NCBI RefSeq assembly: GCF_000682675.1
Contig: NZ_AWFA01000067.1
Span: forward strand, 1 to 57,500
Origin: Hyphomonas pacifica
Lineage (GTDB): Bacteria > Pseudomonadota > Alphaproteobacteria > Caulobacterales > Hyphomonadaceae
Reading direction: 5' to 3'
DNA length: 57,500 bases
The notes beneath the pieces were generated by a model. That model was not told the DNA's origin, ran no database searches, and was given only the letters and a program-made list of their open reading frames with translations. Position numbers and translations under genes: made by a program. Positions 17,326 through 25,566 of the stretch are shown here, piece after piece (the stretch's first letter is position 1; every line of letters starts with the position of its first letter).

Positions 17326-17779
17326 TGTAGGGTTTGAAGCCGGTCTTCTCATAGGCACGGATCGCGGGCGCGTTGTTGCTGTAGACCTCCAGCCGCACTT
17401 CGGGCAGACCGCGCGAGCGCGCCCATGAAAAAAGGTGATCCATCAGTAGACGGTTCAATCCCTTGCCGCGATGGTCCGGGTGTACAAACATGAATCCTAA
17501 AAAGGCATGATAGTCGGATTCGACATAGGGCTTTGATGGTCGCTTGTGCGCATAGCCCGTGGCGATAATTTCTCCATCGAGTTCGATAACCGCAACTTCG
17601 GCATCCTCTGATGCGACCAGTTCGCCGACATCGTAATAACTTATTGGGTCTGGCCGCAGCGTGTGGTCATAGGGGCGCTCAGCCGAAATGATGCCCTGTT
17701 CGCACTGCTTCAGCACAGGCAGGTCATTGAGAATGGCAGAACGCAGGCGCGGGCGCGAGGCGAAGTCGTCTGAGGTCAT
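17294..17779 (-). CDS. GNAT-family N-acetyltransferase
   Basis: The 161-residue protein has the acetyl-CoA-binding core FMFVHPDHRGKGLNRLLMDH and the following YSNNAPAIRAYEKTGF, typical of GNAT enzymes. The substrate is unknown. Its stop lies inside the 3' end of the convergent WYL regulator gene (32-bp overlap), so the final ten codons of each are read from opposite strands of the same DNA. Confidence 0.88.
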   Translation of the reverse strand: MTSDDFASRPRLRSAILNDLPVLKQCEQGIISAERPYDHTLRPDPISYYDVGELVASEDAEVAVIELDGEIIATGYAHKRPSKPYVESDYHAFLGFMFVHPDHRGKGLNRLLMDHLFSWARSRGLPEVRLEVYSNNAPAIRAYEKTGFKPYITEMRLNLEE

Positions 17780-17807
17780 GCTGGTATGTCAGCAGGGGCG
17801 GCCTGCA

Positions 17808-18155
17808 TCAGGGATGTGGGCCGGGAATGCCGTGACGGCGGGCCAGCGCGTGCAGGATGGCATTGCGGTCATTAATGAAATAATGGCCGTCATGGTGCTG
17901 CACGCCGTCCAGGCCTTCGCCTGAATCAGACAGGATCAGCACAGGGGAACCCTGATTGTCTTCGCCCAGCAGGCTGACAATCTCCCTGCGCGGGCGGGCC
18001 CAGTTGATGCGGTGGATATCCAGCTTGCCTGCCAACTCTGGATAGCTGGCCAGCAGGCCTTCCATAATGATGCAGTCCGGGCAGTAATAGGCCGCACCCG
18101 GATAGGCTGGATCGCTATTGTGCGGGTCCAGAAGGTAGAGCGTGTCTTTTTGCAT
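17808..18155 (-). CDS. DUF3088 domain protein (thioredoxin-like)
   Basis: The 115-residue protein resembles the DUF3088 family: LYLLDPHNSDPAYPGAAYYCPDC near the start and SPVLILSD in the middle. The paired cysteines in YYCPDC (C25, C28) look like a thioredoxin-type CxxC, so a redox role is possible but unproven. It lies 3 bp downstream of the SDR gene and is likely co-transcribed. Confidence 0.7.
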   Translation of the reverse strand: MQKDTLYLLDPHNSDPAYPGAAYYCPDCIIMEGLLASYPELAGKLDIHRINWARPRREIVSLLGEDNQGSPVLILSDSGEGLDGVQHHDGHYFINDRNAILHALARRHGIPGPHP

Positions 18156-18158
18156 GAT

Positions 18159-18881
18159 TTAATGCTTCGTTTGCTGAAGGTCTCGGTAGTTGACCAGCGC
18201 GCCATTGCGCGTTTCTTGCGGGCTGACCAGTTTGATCAGTTCGGCGGCGACCTCTTCCGGGGTCGGAAGAGTCATCGGGTCTTCACCCGGCATGGCCTCG
18301 GCGCGCATGCCGGTGCGGGTGCCGCCTGGATTGTAGATATTGGCGCGCAGTTTCAGGTTTTCATTCTCGTCCGCCCAGCCGAGCACAAGCGCTTCAAGAC
18401 CGGCCTTGGAGGCTTGATAGGGTCCCCAGAAAGCCCGCGGGCTGCGCGCGACGCTGGAGCTGACAAATACCGCGCGCGGGGCATCTGACTGGTGCATCCA
18501 GGGCGACAGAGCGCGGATCAGGTGGAAATTCGAATTGAGGTTCACCGCAATGGTTTCCTCAAAGCTGCGCGGGCCGCAGGTTTCGACGGGGCCCAGCGTG
18601 CCGAGAATGCCGGCATTGGCGACCAGGCCATCCAGACGGCCAAAGCGCTCTCCGATCACCTTGCCAAGGGTTTCGATGCCCTTGGTATCTTTCAGGTCCA
18701 TCGGCACAAGGACGGCTTCGCTGCCATTGGCGCGGATCTCGTCGTCCAGCTTTTCCAGCGCGGCCTTGGAGCGCGCGACGGCAATCACGAGGTCGCCCCG
18801 TTTGGCCAGTTCAAGCGCGGCGGCGCGGCCAATCCCGCGCGAAGCGCCGGTCACGAGGGTGATGCGTGGAGTGTCAGTCAT
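18159..18881 (-). CDS. Short-chain dehydrogenase/reductase (SDR) family protein
   Basis: The 240-residue classical SDR has the NAD(P) motif TGASRGIG (about residue 11), the NAG motif in LVANAGILG, and the catalytic Ser and Tyr-x3-Lys in SSSVARS and YQASK. The substrate is unknown. It follows purF in the radA-cvpA-purF-SDR order known from Caulobacterales, but a long palindrome in the gap may reduce read-through. Confidence 0.9.
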   Translation of the reverse strand: MTDTPRITLVTGASRGIGRAAALELAKRGDLVIAVARSKAALEKLDDEIRANGSEAVLVPMDLKDTKGIETLGKVIGERFGRLDGLVANAGILGTLGPVETCGPRSFEETIAVNLNSNFHLIRALSPWMHQSDAPRAVFVSSSVARSPRAFWGPYQASKAGLEALVLGWADENENLKLRANIYNPGGTRTGMRAEAMPGEDPMTLPTPEEVAAELIKLVSPQETRNGALVNYRDLQQTKH

Positions 18882-18898
18882 GGGCCTTTTTATCCTGT

Positions 18899-18942
18899 CA
18901 TCTCATCCCGGAACATGCGGCGCATGGTTCCGGGATGAGATG
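18899..18942. repeat. 44-bp palindromic element between purF and the SDR gene
   Basis: Perfect 16-bp arms (18899-18914 and 18927-18942; CATCTCATCCCGGAAC and its complement) around 12 bases that themselves contain CATGCG/CGCATG. No T-run follows on either strand, so it is not a classic terminator. It may be a REP-like dispersed palindrome or an mRNA-stabilising structure after purF. No second copy was noticed in this window. Confidence 0.6.
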
Positions 18943-18971
18943 ATGTCCTGATCTGCCTTTAGGCTGAAATC

Positions 18972-20423
18972 CTAGGCATCGTCCAGCAAGGAGAGTTGGC
19001 GTTCCTTGTCGGCCTCTGCGTGTTCATTGTCCACCAGCGGGGTCGGGTAGACGCCCGTGAAGCAATGATCCGCAAATTGCGGCTGCATCGGATTGCGTTC
19101 TGGCTCGCCAATCGCCTTGTAGAGGCCCTCCACGGAGAGGAAGCCTAGCGAGTCGACGTTCAGTTCCTTCACCATCTCCTCATGCGTATGGATCGCAGCG
19201 AAGAGCTCGGATTTGGCGGCCATGTCGATGCCGTAGAAATCCGGGTTCACGATGGGCGGGCTGGCTGAGCGGAAATGGATTTCCTTGGCGCCGGCATCGC
19301 GCACCATCTGGACGATCTTCTTCGACGTGTTGCCGCGCACGATGGAGTCATCGACCAGGATCACGCGCTTGCCATCCAGTACAGCCCGGTTCGGACTGTG
19401 CTTCTTGGAGACGGCGCTTTGGCGCCCGATCTGGGTCGGCTGGATAAAGGTCCTCCCGACATAGTGGTTCCGGATAATGCCCATCTGGAAGGGGATGCCG
19501 GTCTGTTCGGAAAAGCCGAGCGCGGCCGGCACGCCGGAATCCGGCACCGGTACAATGACATCGGCGTCCGCCGGGGTTTCGAGGCCCAGATGGTGGCCCA
19601 TGCGGCGGCGCACTTCATATATGGAGCGGCCCTGAACGATGGAATCCGGACGGGCGAAGTAGACATATTCGAACACGCACGGGCTGGACGGGCGCGGCGC
19701 GGTGAAGCGATGGGACTCAACGCCCTTCTCGCTGATCACGACGATCTCGCCATTGTCGATCTCGCGCACGAATTCCGCGCCAATAATGTCCAGCGCGCAG
19801 GTTTCCGACGCCAGCACATAGGCTTCGCCCAGCTTGCCGAGGATCAGCGGGCGCAGGCCCACCGGGTCACGCGCACCGATCAGCTTCTTGCCAGTCAGGC
19901 CCACCAGGGCATAGCCCCCCTCAATTTTCTGCAGCGCATCGACCAGACGGTCCAGGAAGCGCGGACGTGTGGAGCGGGCCACAAGGTGCAGGATGACTTC
20001 AGTGTCCATGGTGGACTGGAAGATCGCCCCGTCTTTCACCAGTTCGGTGCGCAGCTTTCTGGAATTGGTCAGATTGCCATTGTGGGCAACGGCGAAGCCG
20101 CCCCCGGCAAGGTCTGCGAAAATGGGCTGCACATTGCGAAGCATCGTGCGCCCTTGTGTGGAATACCGGTTGTGACCGATGGCTGCGTGGCCCGGAAGGC
20201 GCTGGCGCAGGTCTCCACCGAAATGCTCTCCCACCATGCCGAGATGGCGTTCCGAAGGGAAACGCTTTCCGTCAAAGGTGATGATGCCACACGCTTCCTG
20301 TCCACGGTGCTGAAGGGCATGAAGCCCCAGCGCCGTCAAAAGACTGGCTTCGTGGTTTCCGTAGATTCCGAAGACGCCGCACTCCTCGCGTGGCTTGTCA
20401 TCATCATGATCGAAATAGACCAT
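18972..20423 (-). CDS. purF: Amidophosphoribosyltransferase
   Basis: The 483-residue enzyme catalyses the first committed step of purine synthesis, PRPP plus glutamine to phosphoribosylamine. A 14-residue propeptide precedes the Ntn nucleophile (Cys15 in EECGVFGIYG). The PRPP loop reads VILVDDSIVRGNTSKK. The open frame continues 62 codons upstream into cvpA, but AGGAGGTG eight bases before ATG 20423 and the short propeptide fix the start here. It follows cvpA by 40 bp, the usual pairing. Confidence 0.96.
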   Translation of the reverse strand: MVYFDHDDDKPREECGVFGIYGNHEASLLTALGLHALQHRGQEACGIITFDGKRFPSERHLGMVGEHFGGDLRQRLPGHAAIGHNRYSTQGRTMLRNVQPIFADLAGGGFAVAHNGNLTNSRKLRTELVKDGAIFQSTMDTEVILHLVARSTRPRFLDRLVDALQKIEGGYALVGLTGKKLIGARDPVGLRPLILGKLGEAYVLASETCALDIIGAEFVREIDNGEIVVISEKGVESHRFTAPRPSSPCVFEYVYFARPDSIVQGRSIYEVRRRMGHHLGLETPADADVIVPVPDSGVPAALGFSEQTGIPFQMGIIRNHYVGRTFIQPTQIGRQSAVSKKHSPNRAVLDGKRVILVDDSIVRGNTSKKIVQMVRDAGAKEIHFRSASPPIVNPDFYGIDMAAKSELFAAIHTHEEMVKELNVDSLGFLSVEGLYKAIGEPERNPMQPQFADHCFTGVYPTPLVDNEHAEADKERQLSLLDDA

Positions 20424-20463
20424 CTGTGACGCACCTCCTGAGTGACAGTTCTGCGACACGGGC

Positions 20464-21009
20464 CTATTGCCCTGTTTTGGCCTCTGAGGGAAGGGCGGCT
20501 TGCACATCTTTTCCGACTTTCGAGGCTTCATCATTAACATAAGAAGCCATGTTGCTAAGCGCCGGGTAGGTGGCGGAGTTCTGTATCCAGTCTGGGATCC
20601 GGCTGTCATCCAAGGCCAGATTTAGGAGCACTGCGAAGAAAACCAAGGCAATGAAGCCACGTGCGATGCCAAAGAACAGGCCGGCAATGTGGTCGAACAT
20701 GCCGATTCCGTCGGCGCCCTGGATGTTTTTCGAAAGGCGCTGGCCCAGCCAGGCAACGATCACATAAACGATAATAAAGGCGACAATCACGAGGAACAGG
20801 TCTGCCGTCCAAGGCTCCATGCCTTCCGGTACGAGACCGGCCAGGTCATCGCGGAAGAATTTGCGGGCATAATAGGCGGCGGCGAGGGCACCGATGAACG
20901 CGCCGAGGGTGGCAACTTCCCTCAAGAATCCCCGGGCAAAGGCCATGATCGCGGAGATCACGATGACAGCGACGGCGATAGCGTCGAAAGCTGTAATGGA
21001 CTCAAGCAT
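20464..21009 (-). CDS. cvpA: CvpA family membrane protein
   Basis: The 181-residue inner-membrane protein has four hydrophobic segments and the CvpA core (FDAIAVAVIVISAIMAFARGFLREV; GLFFGIARGFIALVF). In E. coli cvpA is needed for colicin V production and lies upstream of purF; its molecular role is unclear. Here it overlaps the end of radA by 8 bp and precedes purF. Confidence 0.92.
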   Translation of the reverse strand: MLESITAFDAIAVAVIVISAIMAFARGFLREVATLGAFIGALAAAYYARKFFRDDLAGLVPEGMEPWTADLFLVIVAFIIVYVIVAWLGQRLSKNIQGADGIGMFDHIAGLFFGIARGFIALVFFAVLLNLALDDSRIPDWIQNSATYPALSNMASYVNDEASKVGKDVQAALPSEAKTGQ

Positions 21010-22384
21010 TCTGTGCGTCCGGAGCGAGGGTTTGGGCCAGATCGATAAGTCTTTTAATCGGCGTGATCGTCAAGCCATCCACTGTGGTTGGACTGCCTTC
21101 TGGAACATAGGCGTGAGTAAAACCTAAACGTACGGCTTCTTTAAGGCGCTGCTCCATGCGCGCAACAGGCCGGACAGCCCCAGAGAGAGCGACCTCGCCA
21201 AAGAACACGCTGCGGCCCGGAACCGCCATATCGGAGAGCGAAGAGAGCAGGGCCGCCGCCGCGCCGAGATCGCCCGCCGGCTCGCTGATGCGATAGCCAC
21301 CCGCGACGGAGAGATACACATCCATGCCCGACAGGCTGATGCCGCAGCGCGCCTCCAGCACGGCCAGCAGCATGGCGAGTCGCCCGCCATCCCAGCCAAC
21401 AACGCTGCGCCGGGGCGTACCATAGGCACTTTTGGCGACCAGGGCCTGCACCTCTGCCAGCACAGGGCGGGAACCTTCCATGGCCGCAAATACCGCCGCG
21501 CCGCCTTCACCCTCGCCATCCGTGCTTAGGAACAGGGCGGAGGGCTCTTTCGCCGGGGCGAGGCCGTATTGGTGCATTTCGAAGATGCCGATCTCGTCCG
21601 TTGGTCCGAAACGGTTTTTCACCGCGCGGAGGATGCGGAACTGGTGGCCGCGCTCGCCCTCGAAATAGAAGACGGCGTCGACCATGTGCTCCACGACGCG
21701 GGGGCCGGCAATATTGCCTTCCTTGGTGACGTGGCCGACCAGTACCAGCGCCGCGCCGGATTTCTTGGCCCAGCGCACCAGTTCCTGTGCGCAGGCGCGA
21801 ACCTGACTGACCGAACCAGGCGCGGCCTCAAGACTGTCCGACCACATGGTCTGGATGGAGTCGATCACCACGAAATCGGGCTTGGCCGCCTTCAGCGCGG
21901 AGAGGATCTTGCGCAAGTCTGTCTCGGTGGCGAGATCCACGGGGCTGTTGGCCACTTTCAGGCGCTGGGCGCGCTCCTGAATCTGGGCGGCGGCTTCCTC
22001 GCCCGAAACATAGACCGTCTTCACGCCATTTCGGGCAAGCCGCGCGGCGACCTGCAGCAGCAGGGTGGACTTGCCGATGCCGGGGTCCCCGCCAATCAGC
22101 GTGGCGGAGGAAGGCACGATGCCGCCGCCGAAGACACGGTCCAGTTCCTCGACCCCCATCACGATGCGGGCAGGCGTTTCGGTTTCCGCGTTCAGGGCAA
22201 CAAAGTCTGCCTTGGAGCTGCGCTTGGTGCCGGTCTTGGGCGCGGCAAGCCCACCCGGCGCGCTGCTGACGGCTTCCTCTACCAGCGTATTCCACTCTCC
22301 GCAGCCATTGCACTTGCCGCTCCATTTGGAGTGAACTTCGCCGCAGGACTGGCAGACATAGGCAATATTGGAGGCTTTAGGCAT
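21002..22384 (-). CDS. radA: DNA repair protein RadA
   Basis: The 460-residue protein has the N-terminal four-cysteine zinc finger (C11, C14, C25, C28: YVCQSCG to CNGCGEW), a RecA-like ATPase with Walker A GGDPGIGKST, the RadA-specific VKNRFGPTDEIG motif and a C-terminal Lon-like domain. RadA is a helicase that extends strand exchange during recombinational repair. The length is standard. cvpA overlaps its 3' end, forming a radA-cvpA-purF run. Confidence 0.96.
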   Translation of the reverse strand: MPKASNIAYVCQSCGEVHSKWSGKCNGCGEWNTLVEEAVSSAPGGLAAPKTGTKRSSKADFVALNAETETPARIVMGVEELDRVFGGGIVPSSATLIGGDPGIGKSTLLLQVAARLARNGVKTVYVSGEEAAAQIQERAQRLKVANSPVDLATETDLRKILSALKAAKPDFVVIDSIQTMWSDSLEAAPGSVSQVRACAQELVRWAKKSGAALVLVGHVTKEGNIAGPRVVEHMVDAVFYFEGERGHQFRILRAVKNRFGPTDEIGIFEMHQYGLAPAKEPSALFLSTDGEGEGGAAVFAAMEGSRPVLAEVQALVAKSAYGTPRRSVVGWDGGRLAMLLAVLEARCGISLSGMDVYLSVAGGYRISEPAGDLGAAAALLSSLSDMAVPGRSVFFGEVALSGAVRPVARMEQRLKEAVRLGFTHAYVPEGSPTTVDGLTITPIKRLIDLAQTLAPDAQNA

Positions 22385-22441
22385 GGTTAAGGGGATATTG
22401 CGCTTTGGCGCGCGGGGGAAGGGGAATTGACGGCAGAAAGC

Positions 22442-22801
22442 TCAGCGAAACGGCCCGGCAAACACGAACCATGCGCCGAGGCCGATCAGGGCAAAGCCGA
22501 CGGCATGGTTCCAGGTAAAGGCCTCTTTCAGATAGAGCACCGAGAAGACGGCAAACACGATCAGCGTGATGACTTCCTGCATCGTCTTCAGCTGCGCCGC
22601 GGAATAGACGGTATGACCGATCCGGTTGGCAGGCACGGCAAAGCAATACTCAAAGAAAGCGAGGCCCCAACTGGCCAACACGACTAGCCAGATCGCCTTG
22701 CCGGGAAACTTCAGATGCCCATACCAGGCAAAGGTCATCACGATATTGGAAACGATCAGCAGAAAGACCGGCGCGATCGAGGCAAAGGAAACAGCAGGCA
22801 T
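22442..22801 (-). CDS. DMT-type small membrane protein (DUF486)
   Basis: The 119-residue protein has four transmembrane segments and strong similarity to DUF486: TFAWYGHLK, WGLAFFEYCFAVPANRIGH, SAAQLKTMQEVITL and LYLKEAFTWNHAVGF. The family is distantly related to drug/metabolite transporters; substrate and role are unknown. It stands between mlaF and radA on the same strand. Confidence 0.85.
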   Translation of the reverse strand: MPAVSFASIAPVFLLIVSNIVMTFAWYGHLKFPGKAIWLVVLASWGLAFFEYCFAVPANRIGHTVYSAAQLKTMQEVITLIVFAVFSVLYLKEAFTWNHAVGFALIGLGAWFVFAGPFR

Positions 22802-22906
22802 GGCATGATCTCAGAAATGATGCGCCTGCGTTTTATGCCTGCCAGCGGAAAAAGCGAGAGGCACATTCATCAAACCGGAGTCATAGGCCGCCCGCTGGGT
22901 TAGGCC

Positions 22907-23671
22907 CTAAATCGCTGGCTGGATCGGGCCGTCGGCTCGTCCGTGGACGAATTGGTCGACATAATCATTGCCGCTATTGTCAATGATGTCGGCCGGGCCG
23001 TGCCAGATGATCTTGCCTTCATAGAGCATGGCGATGTTGTCCGCGATCTTGCGGGCAGAGGCCATGTCATGCGTGATCGAGACGGCGGCGGCGCCCAGGC
23101 TGCGCACCTGTTCGATGATCAGATCATTGATCGCATCGGCCGTGATCGGATCAAGGCCGGTGGTCGGCTCGTCAAAGAAGATCAGGTCCGGCTTCGAGAT
23201 GATCGAGCGGGCGAGGGAGACACGCTTCTGCATCCCGCCGGAGATTTCCGCCGGATAAAGGTCTGCCACATCAGCGCCGAGGCGCACTTTCTTCAGCGTC
23301 TCGATGGCGCGTTCCTTGGCGTCCTTGCGGCGCATGCGGTCGGCCTGCAGCAGGCGGAAGGAGACATTTTCCCAAACGGTTAGACTGTCAAACAGCGCGC
23401 CGGACTGGAACAGCATGCCGATGCGCTCGCGCATCTTGGCGCGGGTCTTGCCGGTGGATTTGGTAACGTCTTCTCCGTCAAAGAAGATCTTGCCGTCATT
23501 CGGCGTCATCAGCCCGAGCGCATTCTTCAGCATCACGGACTTGCCGGAGCCGGATCCGCCCAGCACGACGAGGCTTTCCCCGCGCTGGACTTCCAGATCC
23601 ACGCCCTTGAGGACATGTTTCTGGCCGAAGGATTTCTTGACGTTTTCCAGTCTGAGGATGGGCGTGGTCAC
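22907..23671 (-). CDS. mlaF: ABC transporter ATP-binding protein, MlaF-type
   Basis: The 254-residue ATPase has Walker A GGSGSGKSVMLK, Q-loop FQSGALFDSLTVWENV, signature ISGGMQKRVSLARS, Walker B DLIFFDEPTTGLD and the switch region ITHDMASARKIAD. FQSGALFDS and GGMQKR are hallmarks of MlaF/TTG2-type ATPases that move phospholipids between the membranes. The gene overlaps the MlaE-type permease gene by 4 bp. No MCE-domain (mlaD) gene is present in this window, so the partner must be elsewhere. Confidence 0.9.
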   Translation of the reverse strand: MTTPILRLENVKKSFGQKHVLKGVDLEVQRGESLVVLGGSGSGKSVMLKNALGLMTPNDGKIFFDGEDVTKSTGKTRAKMRERIGMLFQSGALFDSLTVWENVSFRLLQADRMRRKDAKERAIETLKKVRLGADVADLYPAEISGGMQKRVSLARSIISKPDLIFFDEPTTGLDPITADAINDLIIEQVRSLGAAAVSITHDMASARKIADNIAMLYEGKIIWHGPADIIDNSGNDYVDQFVHGRADGPIQPAI

Positions 23672-24507
23672 AGGCCAATCTCCACGAACAGGGTGGACAT
23701 GATATAGTTTGTCGCCAGCACGAGCACCGCTGCGCCGACCATGGCAAGCGTCGCCGCGCGGCCAACGCCGGTTGCGCCGGCTTCGGAGCGGTCGCCCTGA
23801 TAACAGCCCATCGTGGCAATGACGGCGCCGAATACGACGGCCTTGATCAACCCGACGATCACATCATTGTTCGTCAGGAAGTCCATCGTGTTGCGGATAT
23901 AGGTGGTGGAGTCGAAATCCAGCGCATAGACGCTAACCAGCCAGCCACCCATGATGCCAATAATGTCTGCGACCAGCACCAGAAGCGGCAGCGCAATGAT
24001 CGCGGCCAGGAAACGCGGAGCATAGAGATAGCGAAAGGGAGAGGCTGACAGGGTTTCCAGCGCGTCGATCTGCTCTGTCACGCGCATGGCGCCGATCTCT
24101 GCCGAAATGCCGGCCGACACGCGGCCCGCCAGCATCAGGCCGGTAATGGTTGCGCCCAGTTCCCGCGTGATGCCCAGCACGACGATGCTGGGAACGAATT
24201 GTTCCGCGCCATAGCGACTGCCGCCTTCATAGATGTTGAGCGCCAGGGCCGCGCCGATGAAGACGGCTGACAGGCCGACCACGGGCAGGGAGTAGAAGCC
24301 GATATTGACCATCTGCTTCCAGACCTGCGCCACATACCAGCGCGGGGTAAAAGCCGTGGCCATTACCTTCAGGAAGAAGATGAACAGCCGGCCGACTTCA
24401 CTGAACAGGCCGAGCGAAGCGGCGCCGATCCATTGCAGGGGATTGGGGAACCCGCGCTTACGGGTAGATGCGTTTGACACGATTTCCGAGCCCTGTGAGT
24501 AGTTCAT
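23668..24507 (-). CDS. mlaE: ABC transporter permease, MlaE-type
   Basis: The inner-membrane permease (about 270-279 residues) has the MlaE core: ALALNIYEGGSRYGAEQFV, GITRELGATITGLMLAGRVSAGISAEIGAMRVTEQIDALE (in two parts), and GCYQGDRSEAGATGVGRA. It should form the lipid-export or -import channel with the MlaF ATPase encoded next. The start is uncertain: the frame is open to 24570 inside alr. ATG 24507 and GTG 24480 both overlap the alr 3' end (stop at 24458-24460), so the two genes overlap by 20-50 bp. GTG 24480 gives the more usual family length. Confidence 0.85.
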   Translation of the reverse strand: MNYSQGSEIVSNASTRKRGFPNPLQWIGAASLGLFSEVGRLFIFFLKVMATAFTPRWYVAQVWKQMVNIGFYSLPVVGLSAVFIGAALALNIYEGGSRYGAEQFVPSIVVLGITRELGATITGLMLAGRVSAGISAEIGAMRVTEQIDALETLSASPFRYLYAPRFLAAIIALPLLVLVADIIGIMGGWLVSVYALDFDSTTYIRNTMDFLTNNDVIVGLIKAVVFGAVIATMGCYQGDRSEAGATGVGRAATLAMVGAAVLVLATNYIMSTLFVEIGL

Positions 24508-25513
24508 AACCGAGCGTACCAGCACGGGCCGCTTGCTCTTCCAGTTTGGCATTATAGCCGAGGAATTCAACGCGCGCGCCGGATTTTGCCGCTTTCTGTG
24601 CTTTTGAGACGTCTATTGTGATGAGGTCCATGGAAATGCGTCCAAGCACAGGGCACGGCGCTGCATCAAGATAACTCATCAGCGCATTGGCGCCAGAACG
24701 CGGGATTCCGTCTGCATAGCCGAGCGCCACCGTGGCCAGAGGTGTATCCTGTTTCAGCGTGTGGGTCGCGCCATATCCGACCGTCTCGCCAGCCTTGCCC
24801 TCGAACACGGACAGGATGCTCGCTTCCAGCAAGACAACGGGTTCCAGCGCGAACCCCAGGGGCGGCAGGGAGCCGCCATAGAGCGCAATGCCAGGACGGG
24901 TCAGGTCAAACGCATAGGCCGGGCCAAGATAACAGCCAGCGGAATTTGCCAGGCTGGCAGGCACATCCGGAAAGGCCTTTGTGATCTGGGTGAACGCCTT
25001 CAGCTGCTGCGCATTCATGGGATTGTCAGGCTCATCCGCGCAAGCGAGGTGGCTCATGATCAGCAGCGGTTGCAGCTTGCGCAGCGCTTCGGCCTGTTTT
25101 TCGACAATTCCGGGCGACAGGCCCAGCCTGTTGATGCCCGTATCAAAGTGTAGCGCACAGCCTGCCCGCGGCGCGCGTGACCACAGCATCAATTGCTGCG
25201 GTGTGGAGATAACCGGCGTCAGGTCAGCATCGCGATATATGCGCAGGTCTTCTGGGAACGGCCCGTTCAGTACGAAGATACGCGCCCCAAAGCCCAGCTC
25301 GCGGCGCACGCTGACGCCTTCCTCGACATGCGCGACGAAGAATGTGTTGCAGCCAGCCTTGGCCAGTCTGCGGGCAACTTCGCGCGCGCCGAGGCCATAG
25401 GCGTCTGCCTTGATCACGCCCGACGTTGTGGCGCCCGGGTTCAGTCGGTCCAGCGCCTGCCAGTTGGCCGCGATGTTGGCGAGATGGATTGTGGCTTGCG
25501 GGCGGGAGCTCAT
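24458..25513 (-). CDS. alr: Alanine racemase
   Basis: The 351-residue PLP enzyme makes D-alanine for peptidoglycan. The pyridoxal lysine is Lys35 in VIKADAYGLG, and the second catalytic residue, a tyrosine, lies in ETVGYGATH. HFDTGINRLG and RPGIALYGG are family motifs. The gene overlaps the start of mlaE, an alr-mlaE-mlaF arrangement seen in Caulobacterales. Confidence 0.95.
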   Translation of the reverse strand: MSSRPQATIHLANIAANWQALDRLNPGATTSGVIKADAYGLGAREVARRLAKAGCNTFFVAHVEEGVSVRRELGFGARIFVLNGPFPEDLRIYRDADLTPVISTPQQLMLWSRAPRAGCALHFDTGINRLGLSPGIVEKQAEALRKLQPLLIMSHLACADEPDNPMNAQQLKAFTQITKAFPDVPASLANSAGCYLGPAYAFDLTRPGIALYGGSLPPLGFALEPVVLLEASILSVFEGKAGETVGYGATHTLKQDTPLATVALGYADGIPRSGANALMSYLDAAPCPVLGRISMDLITIDVSKAQKAAKSGARVEFLGYNAKLEEQAARAGTLGYELLTGLGNRVKRIYP

Positions 25514-25566
25514 GGCACTGATGGTTAGAAGTGTTCGGCCTGTCTGTCATCCAGACAAAGCCGTCA

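Noticed and set aside
19275..20429. 384-codon plus-strand frame opposite purF
   Set aside because: purF is certain on the other strand; no recognisable domain in this frame.
20424..20609. 62-codon N-terminal extension of PurF
   Set aside because: It runs into cvpA, lacks similarity, and AGGAGGTG plus the Cys15 propeptide place the start at 20423.
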